NCBI GenBank assembly: GCA_021166775.1
Contig: JAJPEQ010000010.1
Span: 1-64,000 of the forward strand
Length of the DNA stretch: 64,000 bases
Reading direction: 5' to 3'
DNA from: Comamonas sp.
GTDB taxonomy: Bacteria > Pseudomonadota > Gammaproteobacteria > Burkholderiales > Burkholderiaceae_C
How positions within the stretch are numbered: the first letter of the stretch is position 1; every line of letters starts with the position of its first letter. Below the pieces are notes generated by a model. That model worked only from the letters and a program-made list of their open reading frames with translations. It ran no database searches and was not told the origin of the DNA. Both the position numbers and the translations under genes were made by a program. Positions 41,377-54,715 of the stretch are shown here, in pieces.

Positions 41377-41409
41377 TGTTTACGTCGCGCACGCCCCCGC
41401 GCAGGTGAG
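41371..41409 (+). promoter_or_regulatory. Candidate expression platform: CTCACCTG (41371-41378) pairs with the RBS CAGGTGAG (41402-41409)
   Basis: Perfect 8-bp complement; the 5' arm shares CTC with the riboswitch pseudoknot strand and the 3' arm is the Shine-Dalgarno for ATG 41414. Confidence 0.75.
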
Positions 41410-41413
41410 ATCA

Positions 41414-44155
<2,742 letters not shown>

Positions 44156-44173
44156 CGGCCAGGGTTCTCGTGC

Positions 44174-44965
44174 TCAGACGTCCAGGGTGTCCACGGTCTG
44201 CAGATCCACGATCTGCAGATCGAAACCGTTTTCGAGCGCACGCACCTCGGCCAGGATGGTGGCACCCTCGCTGGGCTTGAAGTGCGAAAGATAGATGGGA
44301 AATTTCCCTTTCGGCTGAAGCTGCGCCAGTTCCCTCGCAAGCCCTGCGGGCGACAGGTGCCCGCTCCTGCGCGCCAGCGCCTCCTCCTGATTGCTGAAGG
44401 CCGTTTCGATCACGAGCGCACCCACCCCCGGTGCCCCGGCCTGCAAGGCATTCACGCGCTGCCAGAAGGCGGGTTCGTGCCCCTGCGTGTCACCGCTGAA
44501 AACCCACCACGCGCCATCGCCGCGCGCCGCATAGCCGGTGGCGGGCACGCTGTGACGCGCGGGCAGCACTTCCAGCGTGACGCCAGCCACCACAAAGACG
44601 TCACCCACGCCCAGGGGCTGCAATTGAACCAGGGGAGCGCCAGGGTGCGGAATGCGGGTGAAATCGGGCCAGATCACGTTGTTGAACACATGCTGGCGCA
44701 AGGCATCGAGCGTCTGCGGCAGGGCAAACACCTGCAGCGGCCGCGCACGCTGCGTGCCCACGGTATCGAGCAACAGGGGCAGCGCCGCGATATGGTCCAG
44801 ATGGGAATGCGTGAGAAAGACGTGGGTGATGGCGCGCATTTCCTGCGCCGTGAGCTCGCCCACGCCCGTGCCGGCATCCACGAGGACATGCTCGCCCACC
44901 AGGAAGGCCGTCGTGCGGCAGCCCCGGGCGATGGAGCCGCTGCATCCGAGCACGCGCACTTTCAT
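44174..44965 (-). CDS. Metallo-beta-lactamase-fold hydrolase, class II cyclic-nucleotide phosphodiesterase / RNase Z-like
   Basis: THSHLDHIAALPLL, VFSGDTQGHE, LSHFKPSEG. Confidence 0.82.
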   Translation of the reverse strand: MKVRVLGCSGSIARGCRTTAFLVGEHVLVDAGTGVGELTAQEMRAITHVFLTHSHLDHIAALPLLLDTVGTQRARPLQVFALPQTLDALRQHVFNNVIWPDFTRIPHPGAPLVQLQPLGVGDVFVVAGVTLEVLPARHSVPATGYAARGDGAWWVFSGDTQGHEPAFWQRVNALQAGAPGVGALVIETAFSNQEEALARRSGHLSPAGLARELAQLQPKGKFPIYLSHFKPSEGATILAEVRALENGFDLQIVDLQTVDTLDV

Positions 44966-44978
44966 CGCATATCCTGCG

Positions 44979-45590
44979 TCAGCGCAAGAGAAATTCCATT
45001 TCCACGTCCGCCAGCAGGATGCGATCTCCAGCCTTGAGAGCCTGCGGCTCCAGCACCGGCTGTCCGTTGATCACGGGGGCGACGGGGCCATCGACCCGGG
45101 CCAGCACGAAGCCATGCGGCCGATGCGTGACCGAAGCCACGACCTCGCCGGGTTTCCCCAGGGTGGTCACCACCTTCGTGAGCACCACCTCGCGCCCCGC
45201 TCCCGGGCCGGTCAGCACGCGAACAAAGGCATCTCTTGGCACCGGCGCAGGCGAGGGCGCCGACGTGCGCTCCGGCGCATCCACGGCTTTTGCGAAGCGC
45301 TGGCGTGCGTCGGCAAAACGCACCTCGTACTTGCCGATGATGATCTGGTCTCCATCATGCAGCACCTGCCGCTCGACAGGCTGGCCGTTGACGAACGTGC
45401 CATTGGTGCTGCCGAGGTCCTGGATCTCCACCGCCTGATCCCGCAGGTGCAGCACCGCATGCTCACCACTGACGGTAAGATTATCGATAATGATATCGTT
45501 GTTGGGGCGCCGCCCGAGCGTCGTGCGTGGCTTGATGAGTTCTACTTCCTTGACCACCGCGCCATCAAGCAGGAAAACCAGACTGGGCAT
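44979..45590 (-). CDS. Tandem FHA-domain protein
   Basis: TTLGRRPNNDIIIDNLTVSGEHAVL...IQDLGSTNGTFVNG; second degenerate FHA toward the C-terminus. Confidence 0.88.
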   Translation of the reverse strand: MPSLVFLLDGAVVKEVELIKPRTTLGRRPNNDIIIDNLTVSGEHAVLHLRDQAVEIQDLGSTNGTFVNGQPVERQVLHDGDQIIIGKYEVRFADARQRFAKAVDAPERTSAPSPAPVPRDAFVRVLTGPGAGREVVLTKVVTTLGKPGEVVASVTHRPHGFVLARVDGPVAPVINGQPVLEPQALKAGDRILLADVEMEFLLR

Positions 45591-45616
45591 GCAATATTTC
45601 CTCTTTCGGCTCATTA

Positions 45617-46399
45617 TCACGGATGGCCAGCACCCCTGGGTGCTGCAGCACCGGCACGAACCAGAAGCGCACTGACATTGTCACGTCCGCCCAACGCATT
45701 GGCTTGCTGCACGAGACGCTCGGTCAGCGTGGGCAGGGGCGACGGGTCCCGCAGCAGAACAGCGAGTTCGGCATCGTCGATGCTGTCGGTGAGACCGTCC
45801 GAGCAGAATAGAAAAAGGTCCCCCGTCTCGACAGGAAATTCGTTCACCTCCAGACGCACGTGCGGATCCACCCCGACGGCGCGAGTGAGCAAACTGCGCA
45901 TGCCGGAGCGCTGCGCTTCCAGCGGTGTCATCTCGCCCTTGTCCACCTGCTCCTGCAACCAGGTGTGGTCGCGCGTCAAACGGCTGAAAATACCGCCGCG
46001 CAGCAGATAGGCGCGCGAATCGCCGATGTGGCCGATCACCACGCGACGATCGCCAAACAGGCCGACGATCAACGTGGTCCCCATGCCGGCGTAGTGCGCA
46101 TGCGCCCTGGCCGCCTGATAGATCGCGCTGTTCGCACGATCGACACTCGTCGTCAGCATGTCGCGCACCAGTGCCGCATCGGCGCCGGCGCCCGCCGCCA
46201 CCAGGCGGTTGCGCAGTTCCCGGTTGAGGATCTGCACGGCCATGACGCTGGCCACCTCTCCGGCGTTGTAGCCCCCCATGCCGTCGGCCACGATCACCAT
46301 GCGCGCGTCCTGGCTGACGGCCACGGAGTCTTCATTGTTGCTGCGCACCCGCCCTACGTCCGTGCGCGCGCAGAATTCGTAATCCAGGGACAAAGGCAT
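45617..46399 (-). CDS. PP2C-family Ser/Thr protein phosphatase
   Basis: RTDVGRVRSNNEDSVAV, VADGMGGYNAGEVAS, IGHIGDSRAYLLRGG, LFLFCSDGLTD. Confidence 0.93.
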   Translation of the reverse strand: MPLSLDYEFCARTDVGRVRSNNEDSVAVSQDARMVIVADGMGGYNAGEVASVMAVQILNRELRNRLVAAGAGADAALVRDMLTTSVDRANSAIYQAARAHAHYAGMGTTLIVGLFGDRRVVIGHIGDSRAYLLRGGIFSRLTRDHTWLQEQVDKGEMTPLEAQRSGMRSLLTRAVGVDPHVRLEVNEFPVETGDLFLFCSDGLTDSIDDAELAVLLRDPSPLPTLTERLVQQANALGGRDNVSALLVRAGAAAPRGAGHP

Positions 46400-46490
46400 G
46401 GATGAAATGCAGTGGATTGCAGGATGCCGGCTTGTATCACCATCAATCGCAAAATCCGCAAAAGACTGCAAATCATGCCGTCCCATACGG

Positions 46491-46521
46491 AAAAAGCCAG
46501 TCGCACCCGCAACTGGCTTTT
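46491..46521 (-). terminator. Rho-independent terminator downstream of sucD
   Basis: Minus strand AGCCAGT-tgcgggtgcg-ACTGGCTTTTT: 7-bp stem followed by T-tract. Confidence 0.85.
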
Positions 46522-46541
46522 CACAGGCCGCTGTCGTGAAC

Positions 46542-47435
46542 TCAGATCAGGCTCTTGAGCAGACGCCCCATCTCCGACGGGTTGCGCGTGATTTTGAACC
46601 CGCACTCCTCCATCACCGCGAGCTTGGCCTCGGCGGTATCGGCACCGCCTGAGATCAGGGCGCCGGCATGGCCCATGCGCTTGCCCGCCGGTGCCGTCAC
46701 CCCCGCGATGAAGCCGACGACGGGCTTTTTCATGTGGGTCTTGCACCAGCGCGCGGCCTCGGCTTCGTCGGGGCCGCCGATCTCACCGATCATGATCACG
46801 GCATCGGTGTCGGGATCATCGTTGAACGCCTGCATCACGTCGATGTGCTTGAGGCCGTTGATCGGGTCGCCACCGATGCCCACGGCGCTGGACTGACCGA
46901 TGCCCAGTTCGGTGAGCTGCGCCACCGCTTCATAGGTCAGCGTGCCCGAACGCGACACGACACCGATGCGACCCTTCTTGTGGATGTGGCCGGGCATGAT
47001 GCCGATCTTGATTTCGTCGGGCGTGATGAGGCCCGGGCAGTTGGGGCCCAGCAGCAATGTCTTCTTGCCGCCCTTGGCTTCCTTGGCCTTCATCTGATTG
47101 CGCACCTGCAGCATGTCACGCACCGGAATGCCCTCGGTGATGCAGATGGCCAGGTCCAGATCGGCTTCCACGGCCTCCCAGATGGCCGCGGCGGCGCCCG
47201 CCGGCGGCACGTAGATCACGCTCACGGTGGCGCCGGTCTGCGCGGCAGCCTCTTTCACCGTGCCGAAGATCGGGATGTCGAAAATCTTCTCGCCCGCCTT
47301 CTTGGGATTCACGCCCGCGACGAAGCAATTCTTGCCGTTGGCGTACTCCTGGCATTTGCCCGTATGGAACTGACCGGTCTTGCCGGTGATGCCCTGGGTG
47401 ATGACCTTGGTGTCTTTGTTGATGTAAATCGACAT
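46542..47435 (-). CDS. sucD: Succinyl-CoA synthetase subunit alpha
   Basis: [41 protein letters not shown]. Confidence 0.97.
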   Translation of the reverse strand: MSIYINKDTKVITQGITGKTGQFHTGKCQEYANGKNCFVAGVNPKKAGEKIFDIPIFGTVKEAAAQTGATVSVIYVPPAGAAAAIWEAVEADLDLAICITEGIPVRDMLQVRNQMKAKEAKGGKKTLLLGPNCPGLITPDEIKIGIMPGHIHKKGRIGVVSRSGTLTYEAVAQLTELGIGQSSAVGIGGDPINGLKHIDVMQAFNDDPDTDAVIMIGEIGGPDEAEAARWCKTHMKKPVVGFIAGVTAPAGKRMGHAGALISGGADTAEAKLAVMEECGFKITRNPSEMGRLLKSLI

Positions 47436-47450
47436 GGAATGCTCCCGGGC

Positions 47451-48611
<1,161 letters not shown>

Positions 48612-48824
48612 GAGGTCTCTCTCAATGGAAGGATGGTGTCTTTACCCGTGCTGCCGAAGAGCGCATGCAGGACCGCAGGTATTCGGGTCGTCTATCGTGG
48701 GCAGCTGCAGGCGCAGAAGCGACACGATCCCGGCAACCGGTAAATGTATCATGTTGCGACGCAACACACGCGCGATCGGCATGTCCCCGCGCGTTCGGGC
48801 GAAAAGCGAAAAGGAGTGCGCCCC

Positions 48825-49757
48825 ATGGCCAGAGTATTCATCGACGGAGAGGCCGGCACCACCGGCCTGCAGATCCGCGAGCGCCTGCAGGCGCTGCCTC
48901 GGATCGAATTGGCGAGCATAGACCCCGCTCTGCGCAAGGATGCGCTGGCCAAGCGTGCCCTGATCGCGGGCGTCGATCTGGTGATCCTGTGCCTGCACGA
49001 CGACGCCGCGCGCGAAACCGCGGCCATGGTGAACGCGATCACCGCCGAGACCGGCCGCGCGATCAAGATCATCGACGCCTCGACCGCGCATCGCACGGCC
49101 CCCGGCTGGGTGTTCGGCTTTCCCGAACTGGCCGAGGGCCAGCTCGATGCGATACGCGCAGCCGATCGAGTAGCCAATCCCGGCTGCTACGCCACCGGCG
49201 CAATCGCGCTGCTGCGCCCGCTGGTCGATGCCGGCCTGATTCCCGACGACTACCCGCTGGTGCTGCCTTCGGTGAGCGGCTATTCGGGCGGTGGCCGCAG
49301 CATGATCGAGGCGCACGAAAAAGGCGAGGCCGCACCCTTCGAGTTGTACGCACTGGGCCTGTCGCACAAGCACCTGCCCGAGATCATGAAGTACACGGGG
49401 GTCACACGCCGCCCGCTCTTCGTGCCCGCCGTGGGCAATTTCCGCCAGGGCATGCTGGTGGAGCTGCCGTTGCATCTGGATCTGCTCCGGGGCGCGCCCA
49501 AGACGGCGGATATCCACGAGCTGCTTGCCGCGTATTACGCCAAAACCAATACCAGCGAACAGTTCGTGAAAGTGCTGCCCGCCACGGACAACGGCAAGCT
49601 CGACGCCGAGGCGCTCAACAACACCAACCACCTGGAACTGCGCGTGTTCGGCAACGACAGCTACCGCCAGGCGGTGCTCGTCGCACGGCTGGACAACCTG
49701 GGCAAGGGCGCGAGCGGCGCGGCGGTGCAGAACCTCAAGATCATGCTCGGCCTGTGA
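48825..49757 (+). CDS. argC: N-acetyl-gamma-glutamyl-phosphate reductase (type 2)
   Basis: [48 protein letters not shown]. Confidence 0.95.
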   Translation: MARVFIDGEAGTTGLQIRERLQALPRIELASIDPALRKDALAKRALIAGVDLVILCLHDDAARETAAMVNAITAETGRAIKIIDASTAHRTAPGWVFGFPELAEGQLDAIRAADRVANPGCYATGAIALLRPLVDAGLIPDDYPLVLPSVSGYSGGGRSMIEAHEKGEAAPFELYALGLSHKHLPEIMKYTGVTRRPLFVPAVGNFRQGMLVELPLHLDLLRGAPKTADIHELLAAYYAKTNTSEQFVKVLPATDNGKLDAEALNNTNHLELRVFGNDSYRQAVLVARLDNLGKGASGAAVQNLKIMLGL

Positions 49758-50055
49758 CCGGGCTCTAAAACGAATTGGGCGCATTCCCGCGAATACACGC
49801 GGCGGTCGGAATTCCAGCACCTTTCATCGGCGTTCATGCGACACCCGACGCAGTGCAGTACCTGAAGGGCGCCCAGGTCCAGTCGGTCGACGCGGTGCAG
49901 GGCGGCGGTCGCCATGGGCCTGCCCTTGGAGTCAACACGCCGACAAGCCGGGCCCGTCTGCCATGGCCCGGGTACGACGGCGGGCGATGCGATCGGCGCC
50001 GTTGCGACGCAAAGTGAGTGGCTGTCGTCTGCGGATGCGGGTTCATGGCGGCTTG

Positions 50056-50442
50056 TCAGCTCATGGAGTGCAGGCCTATGCAGTTGCCCTCGGTATCCGC
50101 CACCAAGGCAATGTGGCCGTGCGGGGCAATGGAGAACTTGGACTTGAGCAGCTGGCCGCCCGCGGCCACCACCCGGCCCTGTTCCACGGCGCAGTCGTCG
50201 CAGGCAAAGTACACCAGCGTACCGCCACCGCCCGAGGGCATGCCGTCCATCCTGACCAGCATGCCGCCCGAGCCCATGGTACTCATGTCGCCGGGGAAGG
50301 ACAGCATCTGCATGCCGCCCTCCAGCCCGGCGGGCGCCGCCAGCGCCTGCAGTGCGCACTGGAAGACCGTCTCGTAGAAGCGCTGGGCGCGCGCGAGATC
50401 CTGCACGTAGATTTCGAACCAGACGACGGGATTGGGTTTCAT
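50056..50442 (-). CDS. VOC-family (glyoxalase-like) protein
   Basis: MKPNPVVWFEIYVQDLARAQRFYETVF...MLSFPGDMSTMGSGGMLV. Confidence 0.85.
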   Translation of the reverse strand: MKPNPVVWFEIYVQDLARAQRFYETVFQCALQALAAPAGLEGGMQMLSFPGDMSTMGSGGMLVRMDGMPSGGGGTLVYFACDDCAVEQGRVVAAGGQLLKSKFSIAPHGHIALVADTEGNCIGLHSMS

Positions 50443-50513
50443 GAGAGGCTCCTGGGTGATTGAATGAGAAAGGCTGCTTCGGTCGCGGTGTGTTGTCGCA
50501 GGTGCCCCCTGCG

Positions 50514-51167
50514 TCACGGCGCGCGTCTCGTGAGGGTGCAATGCATCGCATGGGCGGTGGCCACGTGCTGGCGGCAGCGGTACCCCAGCGCCACCCCGTC
50601 CAGGCCGCCGAACAGGTGTTCTCCGCTGCCCAGCAACACGGGGCTGATGGCGACGTGCATCTCATCGATGAGCCCGGCTCGCAGGTATTGCCGGACGGTG
50701 GCCACGCCACCACCCAGGCGCACGTCCAGGTCGCCCGCGGCCTCGGTCGCCCGCTGCAACGCGGCATAGATGCCATCCGTGACGAAGTGAAAGGTGGTGC
50801 CGCCTTCCATGTGGATACTCGGCCGTTCGTGGTGGGTGAGCACGAAAACCGGCGTGTGATAGGGCGGGTTGTCGCCCCACCAACCTTTCCAGGCGTGGTC
50901 GGGCCAGTCGCCCCGGATCGGGCCGAACATGTTGCGGCCCAGGATCCAGGCGCCGACGTGGGCGAACCCGCGTGCCGTGAAGTCGTCATCCACGCCGCTC
51001 TCACCATTGCTGTTGCCCAGCACCTTTTGCTGAAAGGTGCGCGTGGGCACCATCCACCCATGCAGCGCCTCGCCACCGACTCCGAGCGGGTGTTCGAGGT
51101 TCTGGCGCGGCCCGGCACCGTAGCCGTCCAGCGAGAGCGTGAAGCAATGGACGCGGAGTTTGGGCAT
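50514..51167 (-). CDS. Dihydrofolate reductase/RibD_C-family protein
   Basis: FTLSLDGYGAG, LGRNMFGPIRGDW, LGGGVATVRQYLRAGLIDEMHVAISPVLLGSGEHLF. Confidence 0.88.
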   Translation of the reverse strand: MPKLRVHCFTLSLDGYGAGPRQNLEHPLGVGGEALHGWMVPTRTFQQKVLGNSNGESGVDDDFTARGFAHVGAWILGRNMFGPIRGDWPDHAWKGWWGDNPPYHTPVFVLTHHERPSIHMEGGTTFHFVTDGIYAALQRATEAAGDLDVRLGGGVATVRQYLRAGLIDEMHVAISPVLLGSGEHLFGGLDGVALGYRCRQHVATAHAMHCTLTRRAP

Positions 51168-51212
51168 GTTCTGATCCTTGGTCCGGGATCGGCGAGATCA
51201 ACGGCGCAGTGG

Positions 51213-51659
51213 CTACCCCGGAATGTCCGGCTCGACGAGCGCGGCGAGCTGAAGCAGGGATTCTTGCCAGCCCAGGTAGCACGCCTCGACCGGGATCGCC
51301 TCGGGAATGCCGGCCTGCTCGATGCTGACTTCGGTGCCGCACGTGACCGCCCGCAGCCGCACGGTCACGTGCATCTGGCCGGGCAGGCCGGGGTCGTCGA
51401 ACCGGTCGGTGTACTCGACGAGTTCGCCGGGGGTCAACTTCAGGTACTCGCCGCCGAAAGAGTGGCTTTGGCCGGTCGAAAAATTCTCGAACGACATCCT
51501 GAAGCTGCCGCCCACCCGGCCATCGAATTGATGGACGTGACAGATGAATCCGTGGGGCGGCAGCCACTTGGCCAGGGCCGCGCCGTGCGCGAAGGCGCGG
51601 TAAACCTTGTCGGGCGGCGCGCGCAGCACGCGGTGCAAGCGGACGGTTCCGGTGGGCAT
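51213..51659 (-). CDS. SRPBCC/AHSA1-family protein
   Basis: LHRVLRAPPDKVYRAFAHGAALAKWLPPHGF...YTDRFDDPGLPGQMHVTVRL. Confidence 0.88.
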   Translation of the reverse strand: MPTGTVRLHRVLRAPPDKVYRAFAHGAALAKWLPPHGFICHVHQFDGRVGGSFRMSFENFSTGQSHSFGGEYLKLTPGELVEYTDRFDDPGLPGQMHVTVRLRAVTCGTEVSIEQAGIPEAIPVEACYLGWQESLLQLAALVEPDIPG

Positions 51660-51675
51660 GATCGTTTCTCCCGAT

Positions 51676-52113
51676 TCAAGTGGCGGCCACGTTGACCATC
51701 CACGGTGTGCCAAAGCGGTCGGTCACCATGCCGAAGCCAGCCGACCAGAAGGTACGGCCGAACGGCATGGTGAGCTGGCCGCCTTGCGCCAGGGCGTCGA
51801 ACAGGCGCCTGCCTTCGGCAACATCGTCCGCCTGGATCGATACCCACATGCCGTGCGGCTTGGCGTAGGCTCCCGCGCAGCCTTCGTCGGCGCCTGGCAG
51901 CGCGTCGGAGCCCATCAGTGACTGCGCGCCGATCTTCAGGTGCACGTGCATCAGGCGGTCTTTCGCCTCGGGCGAAATGGGCGGGTTCTGAGGGTCCGGC
52001 GGGATCTCGCCGAAGGTGCTCTGGTGCACGACGATGCCCTTGAACAGTTCCTGATAGAACGCAAAGGCTGCGCGGCAGTTGCCGTCGAAATTGAGGTAGG
52101 GGGTGAATTGCAT
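51676..52113 (-). CDS. PhnB-like VOC-family protein
   Basis: MQFTPYLNFDGNCRAAFAFYQELFKGIVVHQSTFGE...MVTDRFGTPWMVN. Confidence 0.9.
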   Translation of the reverse strand: MQFTPYLNFDGNCRAAFAFYQELFKGIVVHQSTFGEIPPDPQNPPISPEAKDRLMHVHLKIGAQSLMGSDALPGADEGCAGAYAKPHGMWVSIQADDVAEGRRLFDALAQGGQLTMPFGRTFWSAGFGMVTDRFGTPWMVNVAAT

Positions 52114-52153
52114 GCTGTCTCCAGGTTGAACCGGGTGTGTCGGGCGCCGTGGG

Positions 52154-52642
52154 TCAGTGGCCCGCCACGGCGGCCTCAATGGCGGCGACGTCGATCTTTT
52201 TCATGACCATCATGGCGTCGAAGGCGCGCTTGGCGGCGGCGCGGTCGGCGCCAGCGATGGCCTGCGTCAGCGCAATCGGCGTGATCTGCCACGAGATGCC
52301 CCATCGGTCCCTGCACCAGCCGCATTCAACTTCCTGACCGCCGTGGCCGACGATGGCGTTCCAGTAGCGGTCGGTCTCGGCCTGGTCGGCGGTGGCGACC
52401 TGGAACGAGAACGCGTGGCTGTGCTCCACGCCCGGCCCGCCGTTCAGGCCCACGCAGGGCAGGCCCAGCACGGTGAACTCGACGACCAGCACATCGCCCG
52501 CCTTGCCTGCGGGATAGTCGCCCGGTGCGCGGTGAACCGCGCCGACCGCCGAATCGGGAAAGGTTTCGGCGTAGAAGCGCGCCGCTTCCTCCGCGTCGCG
52601 CTCATACCAGAGGCAGATGGTGTTCTTCGCGGGCTGGGTCAC
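52154..52642 (-). CDS. PhnB-like/3-demethylubiquinone-methyltransferase-like VOC protein, GTG start
   Basis: VTQPAKNTICLWYERDAEEAARFYAETFPDSAVGAVHRAPGDYPAGKAGDVLVVEF...CGWCRDRWGISWQI. Confidence 0.88.
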   Translation of the reverse strand: MTQPAKNTICLWYERDAEEAARFYAETFPDSAVGAVHRAPGDYPAGKAGDVLVVEFTVLGLPCVGLNGGPGVEHSHAFSFQVATADQAETDRYWNAIVGHGGQEVECGWCRDRWGISWQITPIALTQAIAGADRAAAKRAFDAMMVMKKIDVAAIEAAVAGH

Positions 52643-52774
52643 GTCATTACCTCGTGTGGGACTCAAGAACCGGCGGCCCTCGGCGCGGGCTTCGCGCCTG
52701 GGGGGGTGTCGGCCGCGAAATGGCAGCCGGAAAGTCGTCGATATGGGCTTCGAATCCCATGCGCGGACTCTTTT

Positions 52775-52789
52775 GTGGACAATGTACAC
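52775..52789. promoter_or_regulatory. Dyad GTGgACA-A-TGTaCAC between the VOC cluster and the TetR gene; candidate operator
   Basis: 15-bp dyad with one mismatched pair, in the divergent promoter region. Confidence 0.5.
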
Positions 52790-52837
52790 TTATCTTGAGC
52801 TTCAAACTGAACGCCGTCCACATTTAACCCACAAATT

Positions 52838-53488
52838 TTGTCGGATAACGCTTTGTCACCAACGACCCGAGATACCTACCGCCATGGCGACCTGCGCCGC
52901 GCACTGCTGGACGCGGCGGTCGCTCTGGCGCGCGAAGGCGGCCCGCAGGCCGTCGTGCTGCGCGAAGCCACGCGCCGCGCCGGCGTGGCGCCCAATGCCG
53001 CGTATCGCCACTTCGCCAACCACCGGGCACTGTTCGATGCAGTGCGCGGCATCGCGCTGGCCGAGGTTGCGCGCGCGATGGAGGCTGAATTGGCGCTGGC
53101 CGAGGCGCTTCCCGATCCGGCCGAGCGTGCGCGAGCGCAAGTGGCCGCCGTCGGCCGTGGTTACCTGGCTTTTGCGCGGCGCGAGGTGGGGCTGTTTCGC
53201 ACCGCTTTCTTCGGCGGCGACACGCTGACCACCGAGTGGCCTGCGGACGCATTGCCGGTAGGGGAGCGTGGCCTCGATCCGTTGCAGTTGCTCAGCTACG
53301 CGCTCGACGCCGCGGTGCAGGCGGGCGTGCTGCCAGCCGAGCGCCGACCCGGCGCCGAGTTCTTGGCTTGGTCGGCCGTGCACGGTCTGGCCCTGCTGTT
53401 GATCGAGGGGCCACTGCAGGACGCCAATGCGACGCTGCGCCAGCAGCTCGCAGCGCGCCTGCTTCGTATGGTTGAAAACGGTCTTTAG
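52838..53488 (+). CDS. TetR-family regulator (WHG-type C-terminus), TTG start
   Basis: HGDLRRALLDAAVALAREGGPQAVVLREATRRAGVAPNAAYRHFANHRALFDAV. Confidence 0.9.
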   Translation: MSDNALSPTTRDTYRHGDLRRALLDAAVALAREGGPQAVVLREATRRAGVAPNAAYRHFANHRALFDAVRGIALAEVARAMEAELALAEALPDPAERARAQVAAVGRGYLAFARREVGLFRTAFFGGDTLTTEWPADALPVGERGLDPLQLLSYALDAAVQAGVLPAERRPGAEFLAWSAVHGLALLLIEGPLQDANATLRQQLAARLLRMVENGL

Positions 53489-53530
53489 CCCAATACCAGA
53501 AAGCGCCAACAGCTATAAAATTCAATTACC
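53485..53530 (+). repeat. Dispersed intergenic repeat, copy F
   Basis: tttagcccaataccagaaagcgccaacagctataaaattcaatt. Confidence 0.5.
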
Positions 53531-53537
53531 TCGGCAT

Positions 53538-54572
53538 TCACGCGTGCGCCGGATAAAACAGCCTGCGCGCGGCCACGGGCGCCACCGCCTTGGCGATCGC
53601 GCTGATGTGCTCGGGCGTCGTGCCGCAGCAGCCGCCGACGATGTTCACGAGGCCCTCGGCGGCGAATTCGTGCAGCAATCGGCTCGTCACCTCGGGCGTT
53701 TCGTCAAAGCCCGTGTCGCTCATCGGGTTGGGCAGGCCGGCATTGGGATAGCAGCTGATGAAGGTGTCGGGCGCGGCCTTGGCCAGCTCCTGGATGTAGG
53801 GGCGCATGAGCGCAGCGCCCAGCGCGCAGTTCAGCCCCACCGCCAGCGGATGGGCGTGACGCACGCTGTGCCAGAAGGCGGTGACGGTCTGCCCCGAGAG
53901 GATGCGGCCTGACGCGTCGGTGACGGTGCCGCTGATGATGAGCGGCAGGCGCTCGCCGGTTTCCTCCTGCACCTCGTCGATCGCGAACAACGCCGCCTTG
54001 GCGTTGAGCGTGTCGAAGATGGTCTCGACCATCAGCACATCGGCGCCGCCCTCGATCAGGCCGCTCGCCTGCTCATGGTAGGCCGCGCGCAGTTGCTCGA
54101 AGGTGATGTTGCGCGCCCCGGGGTCGTTCACGTCGGGGCTGATGCTCGCGGTCTTGGGGGTGGGGCCGATCGCGCCAACGACGAAGCGCGGCTTGTCGGG
54201 CGTGGAGAACTGGTCGCAGGCCGCGCGCGCCAGCCGGGCCGCCGCCACGTTCATCTCACGCGCCAGATCCTGCATGTCGTAATCCATCTGCGCGACGCTG
54301 GTGGCGCCAAAGGTGTCGGTCTCGATCAGATCGGCCCCGGCGGCGAGGTAGCCCTGGTGGATGTCGCTGATGAACTGCGGCTGCGTGAGCACGAGCAGTT
54401 CGTTGTTGCCCTTGACGTCCTTGTGGAAATCCTTGAAACGCTCGCCGCGGAACTGCGCCTCGCTGAGTTTCAGACGCTGCACCATGGTGCCCATCGCCCC
54501 GTCGAGGATGACGATGCGGTGCTTCAGGATGTCGGGCAGTTGCTGCGCGCGGGTGTAGTGCGGGAGAGTCAT
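53538..54572 (-). CDS. metH: Methionine synthase homocysteine-methyltransferase domain (split MetH, N-terminal part)
   Basis: [66 protein letters not shown]. Confidence 0.95.
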   Translation of the reverse strand: MTLPHYTRAQQLPDILKHRIVILDGAMGTMVQRLKLSEAQFRGERFKDFHKDVKGNNELLVLTQPQFISDIHQGYLAAGADLIETDTFGATSVAQMDYDMQDLAREMNVAAARLARAACDQFSTPDKPRFVVGAIGPTPKTASISPDVNDPGARNITFEQLRAAYHEQASGLIEGGADVLMVETIFDTLNAKAALFAIDEVQEETGERLPLIISGTVTDASGRILSGQTVTAFWHSVRHAHPLAVGLNCALGAALMRPYIQELAKAAPDTFISCYPNAGLPNPMSDTGFDETPEVTSRLLHEFAAEGLVNIVGGCCGTTPEHISAIAKAVAPVAARRLFYPAHA

Positions 54573-54650
54573 GCGGCGATTGTAGGAAGTCGATTGCCGG
54601 ACAATCACGCTGGCGCGGGCAGACGCGCGGCCCATGGCCACCACGCTTGT

Positions 54651-54711
54651 TCATAAAGAAATATGGCTCTAGCGCCCGCCAATCAAGCGCGAGCAGCTAT
54701 TTATTCGGTAG
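54651..54711 (+). repeat. Dispersed intergenic repeat, copy G
   Basis: tcataaagaaatatggctctagcgcccgccaatcaagcgcgagcagctatttattcggtag. Confidence 0.7.
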
Positions 54712-54715
54712 TCCT

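Noticed and set aside
41297-41413. Upstream extension of metH in the ORF track
   Set aside because: TTG start lies inside the SAH riboswitch; a strong RBS precedes ATG 41414.
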